A stretch of DNA of 64,000 nt, from assembly GCF_000374845.1 (NCBI RefSeq), contig NZ_KB895422.1:62001-126000 (forward strand). The letters are read 5' to 3'. Position 1 is the first letter of the stretch. Each line of letters opens with the position of its first letter. This document shows, piece by piece, positions 8,484-17,448 of the stretch. Source of the stretch: Paenibacillus terrigena DSM 21567. GTDB lineage: Bacteria; Bacillota; Bacilli; Paenibacillales; Paenibacillaceae. The notes below the pieces were generated by a model. That model saw only the letters and a program-made list of their open reading frames with translations. It was not told the origin of the DNA and ran no database searches. A program made the translations under genes and the position numbers.

Positions 8484-8843
8484 TTAACATTGCTCTGGTG
8501 CAGGCGTACCTGCATCTGTAGCCGTACGGAATGACGATCCGCATCCGCAAGTCGCACTCGCATTTGGATTGTCAATCGTGAATCCACCCGACATACCGGA
8601 TTCTTTGAAGTCAATAATAAGTCCATTCAAATATTTGATGCTGTCTTCTTCAACGACAACCTTAAGGCCTTTCACATCAAATACTTTATCATTGAAATGC
8701 TGCTCATCATCGAATCCCATCCCGTATTGAAACCCGCTGCATCCGCCGGATTGAACACCTATACGCAAGAACATGTTCGGAATTTCCTCTTGTGCAAGCA
8801 TTTCCTGTATCTTAGCAATCGCTGCATCTGTAATATTGATCAT
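8484..8843 (-). CDS. erpA: Fe-S cluster carrier of the HesB/IscA family (ErpA-like)
   Basis: 119 residues from the ATG at 8843, which is preceded by GAAGGAGGG; the frame is open further upstream without a site. It carries the three conserved A-type carrier cysteines: one in GVQSGGCSGFQ (near residue 36) and two in CGCGSSF (near residue 101). It delivers [4Fe-4S] or [2Fe-2S] clusters to apoproteins in the cytoplasm. The glutamine-cysteine tail is unusual but short. It neighbours an NfuA-like scaffold gene and several flavin/Fe-S redox genes, as in the Bacillus yut cluster (yutM). Confidence 0.85.
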   Translation of the reverse strand: MINITDAAIAKIQEMLAQEEIPNMFLRIGVQSGGCSGFQYGMGFDDEQHFNDKVFDVKGLKVVVEEDSIKYLNGLIIDFKESGMSGGFTIDNPNASATCGCGSSFRTATDAGTPAPEQC

Positions 8844-9128
8844 CTGAATCCCTCCTTCTGTTACTATATCTTCAGTATACATGAACGATGCATTTTGCCA
8901 CAAGTGTGAGAAACTACCGGTTGAAACAAAGGTTTACCTTTTTTGTCACATTCTATTGCTCCTCATCACAACGAGGTTTATAATGGGGTTACGACCGAGT
9001 TCTATTGGTCATTTTTTCATGAGATTTTTGATACACATCGGTTGATCTTGTAAGAAATTTCACATACAAAAAGAAAATACGAAGCGTTCCCGAATGGAAC
9101 TCTAATTACAAAGGAGGAACGATCCGAC

Positions 9129-10238
9129 ATGACGACACTTGTGACAAGCCATACGGACTCTCGGATGGCAGAAATCATCGAAAAAGTACAGCGAGGAGAA
9201 CGTCTTTCACTGGAAGATGGCGTCTATCTGTACCAGAGTGACGACATATTAACCATCGGTCAATTGGCCAATGAGGTCAATCTTAAGAAAAATGGGAAGA
9301 AAGTCTATTTCATCGAGAACATGAGCCTCTATTTCACGAACGTCTGTGAATCCCGCTGTGCCTTCTGCAATTTCCGCAAAGATGAAGGCGACGAAGGTGC
9401 TTACACCCTTTCCGGCGCTGAGATGATCGAATACGTCGAACAGCATATCAATCCAGGTGTGCGTGAATTTCATATCGTTGGCGGACATAACCAACATGTA
9501 TCATTTCAATATTATGTCGATTCCCTTCGTGCACTGAATGAGAAATATCCAGATATTACCTTAAAGGCGTATACAGCCGCTGAAATTGATTTCTTCACAC
9601 GGATTAGTGGACTAAGCATTGCCGAAGTCCTTCAAGAGCTGATGAAAGCTGGACTTAAGACCCTCACAGGGGGCGGTGCTGAAATTCTCTCCGATCAATA
9701 TCGTGAGAAAATGCATGTGGACAAAGCGAATGTGGATCGTTATCTGGAAGTGCACCGTGTTGCTCATGAGCTTGGCTTGCGTACACATACAACAATGCTC
9801 TACGGTTCCATCGAGAGCCATGAAGATCGCGTTCGACATATGCTGCAGATTCGCGAACTTCAAGATGAGACGAATGGATTCATGGTATTCATTCCATTAT
9901 CCATGCAGCCGAAGAGTAAATCAGCTGATATTCGCCGCCGCAACTCAGCTTATGAAGACCTTAAGACCATTGCGATCAGCCGATTGATGCTCGACAATAT
10001 CCAACATATCAAAGCTTACTTCATTAATATCGGAACGCAGTTGACCCAAATGGCATTAGCATTCGGCGCATCCGATGCGCATGGAACCATTGTGAAAGAG
10101 CGAATCAGCCATGCTGCGGGCGCTCTAACACCTGAAGGCCTAACTCGCGCTGAGTTGATCTGGCTCATTAAAGGCGCGGGCCGAATTCCAGTAGAACGCG
10201 ATACGTTCTATAACGAAGTGAAGGTATATGAATCTTAA
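9129..10238 (+). CDS. mqnE: Radical SAM aminofutalosine synthase (MqnE-like)
   Basis: 369 residues. The radical SAM cluster motif CESRCAFC places cysteines at 73, 77 and 80 (CxxxCxxC). Downstream EFHIVGGHNQ, a GGGAEIL motif, HTTMLYG and PVERDTFYN match the MqnE/MqnC/CofH group, best MqnE. MqnE joins 3-enolpyruvoxybenzoate to SAM to make aminofutalosine in the futalosine route to menaquinone. No other mqn gene is in the window. It could be a related paralogue of different specificity. A strong Shine-Dalgarno sequence (AAAGGAGG) precedes the ATG. The next gene follows after about 50 bp. Confidence 0.8.
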   Translation: MTTLVTSHTDSRMAEIIEKVQRGERLSLEDGVYLYQSDDILTIGQLANEVNLKKNGKKVYFIENMSLYFTNVCESRCAFCNFRKDEGDEGAYTLSGAEMIEYVEQHINPGVREFHIVGGHNQHVSFQYYVDSLRALNEKYPDITLKAYTAAEIDFFTRISGLSIAEVLQELMKAGLKTLTGGGAEILSDQYREKMHVDKANVDRYLEVHRVAHELGLRTHTTMLYGSIESHEDRVRHMLQIRELQDETNGFMVFIPLSMQPKSKSADIRRRNSAYEDLKTIAISRLMLDNIQHIKAYFINIGTQLTQMALAFGASDAHGTIVKERISHAAGALTPEGLTRAELIWLIKGAGRIPVERDTFYNEVKVYES

Positions 10239-10285
10239 TTGAAGTTAAGGACAATTATTTGAGGCATACGGGGAGAGAGCTACTC

Positions 10286-11347
10286 ATGAAAAAATTGGTC
10301 ATCCTGGGCGGGGGCTATGGTGGACTTGCAGTTGCTAATCGGTTGTTAGAAGGTGAAATCCCGGTGGACACATCGGTGATGTTAATCGATCGCCAGCCCT
10401 ATCAAGGACTTAAGACAGAATATTATGCACTCGCAGCTGGTACAGCATCTGATCTTCAAATCCGCGTTGCCTTTCCGATAGACCCGCGAATTGAACTCAA
10501 ATACGGTGATATTACACGTATCGATTTGCAGGCCAAACATGTCTACTTAAATGCAGAAGAAGTTATTCCTTATGATCAACTTGTTATTGCACTGGGATGT
10601 ACAGATAAATTTCATGGTATTCTCGGCGCAGAACAATATGCAGAGAGCATTCAATCCTTATCACGAACACGCCGGACGTATCAGATGCTCAATGATGTGA
10701 AGCCTTACGGCCAAGTGAACATTATGGGCGGGGGTTTAAGCGGTGTCGAAGTCGCGGCTGAACTTCGTGAGAGTCGACCGGATTTGAACATTCGGATCAT
10801 TGACCGCGGACCTCGCGTACTCTCTGCTTTCCCAGAGAAGCTGTCCGCATTCGTCTCGGAGTGGTTCCACGAGCATCATGTCGATCTGAGCTCGCACATT
10901 TCAACGACCCAATTAGAGCAAGGCGGCATTATCCATCAGAACGGCGTTATCTATAGTGACGTTACCGTATGGACCGCAGGTATCCAGCCAGTTAAGCCAG
11001 TTCAAGACCTAGATGTTCCGAAGGATCCGCAAGGACGCGTTCTTCTTAACAACCATTTCCAAATTCCAGGCCATGAAGAAGTCTATGTGGTAGGTGACTG
11101 TGCTTCCCTCTCCTTCTCTCCAAGCGCGCAAGCTGCCGGAGCACAAGGAGAGCAAGTTGCAGATGTCATCCAAGCAGGATGGAAAGGTGAGGAGCCGAAG
11201 CTTGGCAAGATTAAGCTAAAAGGCGTTCTTGGTTCCTTAGGGAAGAAGAGTGGATTCGGACTATTAGGAAATAGAACGATGAAGGGACGTGTCCCTCGTG
11301 TCTTGAAGATGGGCGTCCTGTGGAGATCCAAGCATCATTTCGGTTAA
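10286..11347 (+). CDS. yutJ: NAD(P)/FAD-dependent oxidoreductase, NDH-2-like (YutJ-like)
   Basis: 353 residues from the ATG at 10286 (GGGAGAG upstream). The FAD loop GGGYGG lies at the N-terminus, a second GGGLSGVE nucleotide fold near residue 150, and VVGDCAS near residue 270, the standard NDH-2 architecture. It is shorter than the yumB-type enzyme at 3955-5151, with a reduced C-terminal membrane segment. In Bacillus the yutJ-yuzB-yutI order is the same. It probably oxidises NAD(P)H with a quinone or protein acceptor; the acceptor is not determined. It is likely co-transcribed with mqnE. Confidence 0.85.
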   Translation: MKKLVILGGGYGGLAVANRLLEGEIPVDTSVMLIDRQPYQGLKTEYYALAAGTASDLQIRVAFPIDPRIELKYGDITRIDLQAKHVYLNAEEVIPYDQLVIALGCTDKFHGILGAEQYAESIQSLSRTRRTYQMLNDVKPYGQVNIMGGGLSGVEVAAELRESRPDLNIRIIDRGPRVLSAFPEKLSAFVSEWFHEHHVDLSSHISTTQLEQGGIIHQNGVIYSDVTVWTAGIQPVKPVQDLDVPKDPQGRVLLNNHFQIPGHEEVYVVGDCASLSFSPSAQAAGAQGEQVADVIQAGWKGEEPKLGKIKLKGVLGSLGKKSGFGLLGNRTMKGRVPRVLKMGVLWRSKHHFG

Positions 11348-11349
11348 TG

Positions 11350-11598
11350 CTAGTCGCTGCTCTCTAGAGCTTCAACGGCACGGATTTCTTGCATAATTTT
11401 GTCTTCTAATTCATCAATCGTCTCTGCAGCGACAATATCACCATTCACATAAGCGAACGGGAAGAGATAACATTCTCCACAATTCCCAAGGCAGCCATAT
11501 TCGATGACATCGTAAGCTGGATTATGCTCCAGCTTCTTCATCACAAGGTCTGTCCCGTGATGCATGTTACTGACGCAGAACTCGATGATCGGTCGCAT
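11350..11598 (-). CDS. yuzB: DUF1450 family protein (YuzB-like)
   Basis: 82 residues from the ATG at 11598; the open frame extends upstream but conserved sequence starts at MRPIIEFC. It contains a CLGNCGEC cluster that with the N-terminal Cys suggests metal or Fe-S binding, followed by an LFPFAYVNGDIV segment, as in YuzB. It sits convergent to the yutJ-like gene (2 bp between stops) and divergent from the nfuA-like gene, matching Bacillus order. The function is unknown. Confidence 0.8.
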   Translation of the reverse strand: MRPIIEFCVSNMHHGTDLVMKKLEHNPAYDVIEYGCLGNCGECYLFPFAYVNGDIVAAETIDELEDKIMQEIRAVEALESSD

Positions 11599-11690
11599 TG
11601 AATCACCCGCTTTTGCTGAAGTCGTTTGTTTGAGCCATTTTAATTTAAACATCTTTATACTATAATAAGGTGAGAAAGGAGTTGAAGCAA

Positions 11691-11933
11691 ATGAGTGAAA
11701 ATACAGCTCAAATGTATGATGAAGTTCTAGAAGTGCTTGATAAACTTCGTCCATTCCTACAACGTGACGGCGGCGACGTTGAACTCGTTGATGTGGAAGA
11801 CGGTATCGTTAAATTAAAATTGATGGGTGCTTGCGGCAGCTGCCCAAGTTCCACAATTACTTTGAAAGCAGGGATTGAGCGCGCTTTGGTTGAAGAAGTT
11901 GAAGGCGTTCAAGAAGTTGTTCAAGTATTCTAA
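11691..11933 (+). CDS. yutI: NifU C-terminal-domain Fe-S scaffold (NfuA/YutI-like)
   Basis: 80 residues from the ATG at 11691, preceded by AAAGGAG. It is a complete Nfu domain: [16 protein letters not shown] then the cluster-binding ACGSCPSS motif (CxxC) and a [10 protein letters not shown] helix. As a stand-alone Nfu protein it holds and transfers an [4Fe-4S] cluster. A TATAAT-like -10 lies at 11661-11666. It ends at a strong terminator. Confidence 0.9.
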   Translation: MSENTAQMYDEVLEVLDKLRPFLQRDGGDVELVDVEDGIVKLKLMGACGSCPSSTITLKAGIERALVEEVEGVQEVVQVF

Positions 11934-11969
11934 TTTGAATATGATCGAAGCCCTGTAAATGGCAATAGA

Positions 11970-12000
11970 AGCAGTCAATCCTCGGATTGGCTGCTTTTTT
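11970..12000 (+). terminator. Intrinsic terminator of yutI
   Basis: A stem of about 10 bp (11971-11980 with 11985-11994, one G-U pair) followed by a run of T from 11995. Confidence 0.85.
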
Positions 12001-12026
12001 GTGCTGATGATGTCACCATATATCCA

Positions 12027-12055
12027 GAATAAAGTAAATCATACAGGAAATACTA
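12027..12055 (+). promoter_or_regulatory. Possible forespore (sigma-G-like) promoter of the ger operon
   Basis: A GAATAA -35-like hexamer (12027-12032), a 16-bp gap and AATACTA at 12049-12055, upstream of the germination operon. It matches the sigma-G consensus only partially. It is assigned mainly because ger operons are normally sigma-G dependent. Confidence 0.3.
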
Positions 12056-12087
12056 TGGGCACCAAATGGACTTGAGGAAGGATCGTT

Positions 12088-13560
12088 ATGTCATCCCAAC
12101 AGCAACAGCGTGCCACAATAAGCAATAATCTATCGGACAATATTACACAGATCAAATCGCTCTTCCAGGGATCTCCTGATCTGGTTATTCGTGAGTTTAT
12201 CATCCAATCTATCCGCAAAACCGCAGCGCTTGTCTATTTAGGCGGGCTTACGGATAAGAATTCCGTGAATAATAATGTACTTGAGCCACTCATGTTCCAA
12301 TTGAATATGAACCCCACCGTATCCATCAGTCATCTGATTACAGAAGACCAGTGGAGAGCGATATCAGCCGCTATTTTAGGAGGCAGCAGTGTCCTATTCG
12401 TGAATGGGAACGCGGAGGCTTCCATCCTCGATACACAAGGGTGGCCGCAGCGATCCATCGAAGATCCGCAGATCGAAGCATCCCTAAAGGGCGCACATCA
12501 GGGCTTTGTCGAGACCGGAAGCCAGAATATCGCGCTTATTCGCCGCTATATTCCAAGTACTGAGCTCAAGATTAAGGAGCTTAGGGTCGGCCAACGTGGT
12601 GCTACGACCGTGTCGATTATGTACTTGGGAGATGTCGCACAGCCCGAGATTCTCGATGAACTGGTGGAGCGCATCCAGAAGATTAATGTGGATGCCATTA
12701 TTAATGCCGGAGAACTCGGAGAATTCATTGAGGATAATCCCTATTCCCCCTTCCCACAATTCATCTCTACGGAGCGTCCTGATTCTGCGGCTTCGCAAAT
12801 TTTGCAAGGGCGATATGTCATGGTGGTGGATGGGTCTCCAAATGTGCTGATCGGTCCGACGACCTTTGTATCCTTCTTCCAGAGCATTGACGATTATAGT
12901 ACGCGGTGGCTCATCTCTTCTTTTATTCGCGTGACTCGTTATTTTGCCTTTTTCATTGCACTCTTCCTGCCTGCCATCTATATCGCGCTTATTTCCTATA
13001 ATTATGTCATCATCCCTGTTAAATTGATCATTTCGATCGGCGAGTCGAGAGAACGTGTTCCTTTCCCCCCTTTTGCCGAAGCGATATTGATGGAGATTAC
13101 ACTGGAGATGCTCCGTGAAGCAGGGATTCGATTGCCTGCGCCGATAGGACAAACGGTAGGAATCGTTGGCGGGATTGTCATCGGGCAAGCTGCCGTGCAA
13201 GCCGGTATTGTAAGCAACATCATGGTGATCGTCGTCGCTTCGACAGCCATCGCCTCCTTCATCATACCTAACTATGATATGGGGGCCGCCGTCCGCTTCC
13301 TTCGGTTTCCCATGATGATCATTGCCTCGATATTCGGTATCGTCGGGATTGCCGCGGGACTGATGACATTAATTATCCACCTAATCACCTTGAAATCACT
13401 CGATACGCCTTACGGCAGCCCGCTAGCTCCTGTTCGATTCACGGACTGGAAAGACACCTTCATCAGGGCGCCGTTATGGATCATGAAGAAAAGGCCGGTG
13501 AATGCTCATCCGGTTCAATTAGAACGGCAAGACTCGCCGCAGCCTGAGGAGAACCCTTGA
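12088..13560 (+). CDS. Spore germinant receptor subunit A (GerA family)
   Basis: 490 residues, the usual length for GerAA/GerKA-type subunits. A soluble N-terminal half (about residues 1-270) is followed by about five membrane segments between residues 280 and 450 and a short Pro-rich cytoplasmic tail. The RVTRYFAFFIALFLPAIYIAL and ERVPFPPFAEA segments are typical. It forms an inner-membrane germinant receptor in the spore together with the B and C subunits encoded next. The germinant is not predictable. The downstream gene overlaps by 1 bp. Confidence 0.92.
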   Translation: MSSQQQQRATISNNLSDNITQIKSLFQGSPDLVIREFIIQSIRKTAALVYLGGLTDKNSVNNNVLEPLMFQLNMNPTVSISHLITEDQWRAISAAILGGSSVLFVNGNAEASILDTQGWPQRSIEDPQIEASLKGAHQGFVETGSQNIALIRRYIPSTELKIKELRVGQRGATTVSIMYLGDVAQPEILDELVERIQKINVDAIINAGELGEFIEDNPYSPFPQFISTERPDSAASQILQGRYVMVVDGSPNVLIGPTTFVSFFQSIDDYSTRWLISSFIRVTRYFAFFIALFLPAIYIALISYNYVIIPVKLIISIGESRERVPFPPFAEAILMEITLEMLREAGIRLPAPIGQTVGIVGGIVIGQAAVQAGIVSNIMVIVVASTAIASFIIPNYDMGAAVRFLRFPMMIIASIFGIVGIAAGLMTLIIHLITLKSLDTPYGSPLAPVRFTDWKDTFIRAPLWIMKKRPVNAHPVQLERQDSPQPEENP

Positions 13561-14669
13561 TGCAGAAATCGAAATCCATTCAAATTACATGGCTACAATT
13601 TGTATTGCTCATTCACGGCACGCAAGTTGGGGTCGGTTTCCTGACGCTCCCCAGGGAATTAGCAAAGGTCGCTGGCACGGATGGGTGGATCTCCATCATA
13701 TTAGGTGGGGTACTCTCCGTGGTAGCCAGCTTATTCATTATTCATGCAATGAAGAGACAGCCTGAGGCAACCTTGTTCGATTTGTTCAACCATTACTTTG
13801 GCAAGTGGGTCGGAAAAACAGCTTCCGTCATTTTTCTTTTCTATCTGATTGGAGGTTCATTGGCAATCATATTTTCTATCGTCTCCATCTTGAGGATATG
13901 GCTAATGCCAAAAACGCCGGATTTTATGCTCATCCTCCTCTTAGCGGTCCCGACGTATATGATTGTACATCATGGAATTAAGATGATCGGGCGTTATGCC
14001 GAGCTAATTTTCTATTTTTCACTCTGGATCATTATCCTGCTTGCCTTTCCTTTGAATCATAGCCATTGGTTGTATCTGCTTCCGTTCATCAAAGAAGGCT
14101 GGATGCCTATCTTATCCGCTACGAGGCTGACCATTCTATCGTACCTTGGATTTGAGATTACATTCATTCTCTATCCGTTCCTTATGAACAAGAAGAAAGC
14201 GGTCTCCGCTGTGATTGTTGCAAATACGTTGACGATGTTATTTTACATATTAACGACATTGGTCTGCTTCTCCTACTTCAGTTCGCTGGAAATTCTTCAG
14301 TATACTTGGCCGACGCTCAGCCTTCTGAAGGTCATTCGGGTACAATTCTTGGATCGGTGGGATGTCATCTTCCTTGCAATGTATATGATTGTCATCTCCG
14401 TAACCTGGATTGTGTATATGAGCCTAGCCGTCTTCGGCGTGAAGCAATTGATTCCAAAATCGAAGCCCAGCATTACAACAGTGGTGATTCTATTGATTAC
14501 ACTAGCCCTCTCCCTTGTCTTGGACCTCTCGCATACCCAGGTGACCCAAATGACGAGAACGATGAGTAATATCGGAATAGTTATCGCTTACGTATTTCCG
14601 CTGTGCTTGTGGGGCTATGTGAAGCTACTTGAAGGCATTCGCCGTAACCATGGAGGAGATTCATCATGA
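13560..14669 (+). CDS. Spore germinant receptor subunit B (GerB family, APC-type permease fold)
   Basis: 369 residues from the ATG at 13560, which shares a base with the preceding stop (TGATG); GAGGAG lies upstream. About ten hydrophobic segments span the whole length. The TQVGVGFLTLPRE motif near residues 20-32 is a family hallmark, matching the unwound first helix of amino-acid permeases that binds germinant. It works with subunits A and C in the spore inner membrane. Its stop overlaps the next start by 4 bp. Confidence 0.92.
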   Translation: MQKSKSIQITWLQFVLLIHGTQVGVGFLTLPRELAKVAGTDGWISIILGGVLSVVASLFIIHAMKRQPEATLFDLFNHYFGKWVGKTASVIFLFYLIGGSLAIIFSIVSILRIWLMPKTPDFMLILLLAVPTYMIVHHGIKMIGRYAELIFYFSLWIIILLAFPLNHSHWLYLLPFIKEGWMPILSATRLTILSYLGFEITFILYPFLMNKKKAVSAVIVANTLTMLFYILTTLVCFSYFSSLEILQYTWPTLSLLKVIRVQFLDRWDVIFLAMYMIVISVTWIVYMSLAVFGVKQLIPKSKPSITTVVILLITLALSLVLDLSHTQVTQMTRTMSNIGIVIAYVFPLCLWGYVKLLEGIRRNHGGDSS

Positions 14670-15790
14670 AGTATTATTGGCTCAAGATATGTATTATCGT
14701 GGTCCTCTTAGGACTGCTGCCCGGTTGCTACGATAAAATGTATTTGGAAGATGCCACGCTCATTCTTGTGCTAGGATTTGATATAGAAGAGGACCGATTT
14801 ATCGTGTATAGCTCCAGTCCCCTGTTCAATAAGGATGCGAAGAAGAAAACAGAAGAATTCTATGATGATAAACCGGTGTCTGTCCGGCATAGCAAGAACA
14901 ATTTTGACACGATGTCCTCGGGAATTCCGAGTGCAGGAAAAATCCAGACCATCCTCATCGGCAAAAAATTACTGGAGCATGGGAATTGGTTCTCTATGCT
15001 GGATACGCTGTTTCGCAATGCGGAGTCCTCGGTCAATGCCAATGTGGCTGTTGTGAACGGACCTGTATCCGAGGTTGTTTATTACCATGCCGATGACAAG
15101 CCGCCACTCACGCTGCTGCTTCCCAAATTGATCAGCTCTTCTTCCAAGAAAAATGCAACGTTGGACACGACCCTTCAAGAATTTCACCGGCAAATGTACG
15201 ATCAAGCGATGACCCCTGCTTTGCCGATGATTAGGAAGAATACGAACCTTGTTGCCGAAGGAGCGGCATTGTTGAATGAACAGGGCAAATACGTCACAAG
15301 TCTCGATCTGCAAGAGACCACGCTGCTACGTGTTCTCCAGCGTAATTTGACGGGTGTTGGTTCTTATACTGCCAACGTGCCGGAGTCTCAGGCTGGTCAA
15401 CCTAATCCGATTGTTCAGAGCAAACTGAGCGTTGATATCGCTAAGTTATCTGTCCGCATCCGAACATCCTATGAGCATGGCCGATTCATATTCAATCTTC
15501 GATATAAGATGAAAACCAGAATAACGGAAAGAACCTTTCCGTTCAACACGACCATGCGAAAAACTCAGCTGCAAAAGCAATTGGATTCCCTCATACAGCG
15601 AGATCTTATGGCGCTAATCCATAAAATACAGAAAAACTGCATTGACCCCATCGGGCTCGGAATTATCGCACAAGCTTACCAATACCATGCTTGGAAGAAG
15701 GTCAAAGACCATTGGGGTGATGCGCTATCTGAAGCAGACATTCGATTGTCAGTGAAAACAGAAATGCTGGATAGCGGGGTTCTACAGTGA
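14666..15790 (+). CDS. Spore germinant receptor lipoprotein, Ger(x)C family
   Basis: 374 residues with a lipoprotein signal peptide ending LLPGC (lipidated Cys 21). The rest shows the Ger(x)C pattern: an ILVLGFDIEED strand, the FDTMSSGIPSAGKIQTILIGKKL segment and a later VAEGAALLNEQGKYV motif. It is the surface-exposed C subunit of the receptor and needs lipidation by Lgt. It overlaps gerB by 4 bp (ATGA) and is the last gene of the operon. Confidence 0.92.
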   Translation: MKYYWLKICIIVVLLGLLPGCYDKMYLEDATLILVLGFDIEEDRFIVYSSSPLFNKDAKKKTEEFYDDKPVSVRHSKNNFDTMSSGIPSAGKIQTILIGKKLLEHGNWFSMLDTLFRNAESSVNANVAVVNGPVSEVVYYHADDKPPLTLLLPKLISSSSKKNATLDTTLQEFHRQMYDQAMTPALPMIRKNTNLVAEGAALLNEQGKYVTSLDLQETTLLRVLQRNLTGVGSYTANVPESQAGQPNPIVQSKLSVDIAKLSVRIRTSYEHGRFIFNLRYKMKTRITERTFPFNTTMRKTQLQKQLDSLIQRDLMALIHKIQKNCIDPIGLGIIAQAYQYHAWKKVKDHWGDALSEADIRLSVKTEMLDSGVLQ

Positions 15791-15837
15791 ATGGTAGAAT
15801 AGCATATTCTTCTACGACAAATATAACAATCTTACGA

Positions 15838-15870
15838 AAAAAGCTGACACCTGTATGTACAGATGTCAGC
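15838..15870 (-). terminator. Intrinsic terminator of metNIQ
   Basis: A 12-bp stem (15843-15854 with 15859-15870, one wobble) with a 4-nt loop. On the minus strand it is followed by six T. It also faces the end of the convergent ger operon. Confidence 0.8.
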
Positions 15871-15886
15871 CTCTCTTATTTCGTAA

Positions 15887-16726
15887 TTATTCAAATGCCG
15901 GCAATACCGCTTCGCCATATTTCTCTGCAATGAATTTCTTTAATTCTGGCGAATGAAGCGCTGCTGCCAGCTTCTTCATCGCATCGGAGTCTTTGTTGTC
16001 TGGACGAGCAACAAGGATATTGGTGTAAGGAGAATCGCTTCCTTCAATAAAGAGCGCATCTTTCGTCGGTGACAGCTCTGCTTGCAGCGCATAGTTCGTG
16101 TTAATAATCGCAGCATCGAATTCGTCAAGGACACGTGGAAGCATTGCTGCTTCTAGCTCTTTAAATTTCAAATTTTTCGGGTTTTTCGTAATATCGCGGA
16201 TCGTTGCGTCCGCTACTTTGCCTTCGGCAAGCTCAATTAACCCTTGTTTTTGCAATAACAACAAAGCGCGCGCGCCGTTCGAAGCATCGTTCGGGATAGC
16301 AATGGTTGCGCCATCTTTCAATTCGTCAACCGATTTGATCTTTTTGGAGTATGCGCCGATCGGTTCAAGATGGACGCCTACCACGCTGACAAGATCCATG
16401 TTGCGATCCTTATTCATTTGATCCAAGTACGGCTGATGCTGGAAGAAGTTCGCATCAAGCTGCTTCTCGAACACTTGCACGTTCGGCTGTACGTAATCCG
16501 TAAATTCCTTCACTTCAAGCGTAACGCCTTCCTTCTCCAACATTGGCTTCAAGAAGTTCAGAATTTCAGCATGCGGTACGGCTGTAGCTCCGACTGTTAG
16601 TGTCGTCGTCTCTTGCTTGCTTCCGTTGCTCTCCTCACCGCTGCTTGCACTGTTCTTCTCGCCGCAACCTGCTGCAATCACCGCAAACGCGAGTACTGCT
16701 GTTAATGTGATCAACCATTTTTTCAT
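15887..16726 (-). CDS. metQ: Methionine ABC transporter substrate-binding lipoprotein
   Basis: 279 residues from the ATG at 16726 with GGGGG upstream. The lipoprotein signal ends VIAAGC (Cys 21). It has the NlpA/MetQ body: TVGATAVPHAEIL near the mature N-terminus, VFEKQLDANFFQHQPYL, and IAIPNDASNGARALLLLQ. It captures D/L-methionine outside the membrane and delivers it to MetI/MetN. It is the last gene of an operon led by a SAM riboswitch, which supports methionine as ligand over other NlpA ligands. Confidence 0.92.
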   Translation of the reverse strand: MKKWLITLTAVLAFAVIAAGCGEKNSASSGEESNGSKQETTTLTVGATAVPHAEILNFLKPMLEKEGVTLEVKEFTDYVQPNVQVFEKQLDANFFQHQPYLDQMNKDRNMDLVSVVGVHLEPIGAYSKKIKSVDELKDGATIAIPNDASNGARALLLLQKQGLIELAEGKVADATIRDITKNPKNLKFKELEAAMLPRVLDEFDAAIINTNYALQAELSPTKDALFIEGSDSPYTNILVARPDNKDSDAMKKLAAALHSPELKKFIAEKYGEAVLPAFE

Positions 16727-16767
16727 TGTAAATCCCCCCATGATAATGTGAATTTATTGCATCTATA

Positions 16768-17448
16768 TTATTTTCTAGAAAACCGTTTAACAAGAATATC
16801 ACCAAGCACTTGGATCAACTGAACGATAATAATCATTAAGATGACAGCAACGACCATAATCTCCATCTCATACCGTTGATAGCCATATCGAATGGCCAAA
16901 TCCCCAAGACCGCCGCCCCCAATCAATCCGGACATCGCCGTGTAGGAGACTAACGTTACAATCGTGATGGTGATGCCCGCAATCAGACTCGGCATGGATT
17001 CTGGCAGTAATACTTTACCCACGATCTGTCCTTTTGAAGCTCCCATCGCTTCAGCCGCTTCGATCACCCCGCGATCCACCTCACGAAGTGAGGTCTCCAC
17101 GAGTCTGGCGAAGAACGGAGCCGCTGCGAGTACGAGCGGTGGAATGGAACCAAGTACACCGATCGAAGTCCCAACAATTAATTTCGTCAAAGGGATAATC
17201 GAGATCATCAGAATGACGAAAGGCACGGAACGCAAAATATTGACGATGAACGAAATCACCCGATAGAGCATCCGGCTCCAAACCGAATTTCCTCTTGCGG
17301 TCATGAATAGCAGGATGCCGATCGGAAGCCCGATAATAAATGTGAATATCCCAGAGAAGAACAACATGCGCAGCGTGTCCCACGTTGCCGTCCAAATTTC
17401 GGACCAATAGATTTTCGAGAAATCAAACCCCGTAGATAGGAGTATCAT
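16768..17448 (-). CDS. metI: Methionine ABC transporter permease
   Basis: 226 residues, the usual MetI size, with about five membrane segments. The permease EAA loop ([20 protein letters not shown]) lies near residues 134-153 and contacts Met[19 protein letters not shown] near residue 170 is conserved in MetI. It overlaps the 3' end of metN by 4 bp, so the two are translationally coupled. Confidence 0.93.
   Translation of the reverse strand: MILLSTGFDFSKIYWSEIWTATWDTLRMLFFSGIFTFIIGLPIGILLFMTARGNSVWSRMLYRVISFIVNILRSVPFVILMISIIPLTKLIVGTSIGVLGSIPPLVLAAAPFFARLVETSLREVDRGVIEAAEAMGASKGQIVGKVLLPESMPSLIAGITITIVTLVSYTAMSGLIGGGGLGDLAIRYGYQRYEMEIMVVAVILMIIIVQLIQVLGDILVKRFSRK

Noticed and set aside
8844-8903. 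20-codon N-terminal extension of the erpA-like gene
   Set aside because: GAAGGAGGG lies just before ATG 8843, and the family begins at that position.
12484-13200. 238-codon minus-strand open frame
   Set aside because: It lies antisense to gerA, has no ribosome binding site and is made of Arg/Asn-rich sequence typical of a shadow of a coding strand.
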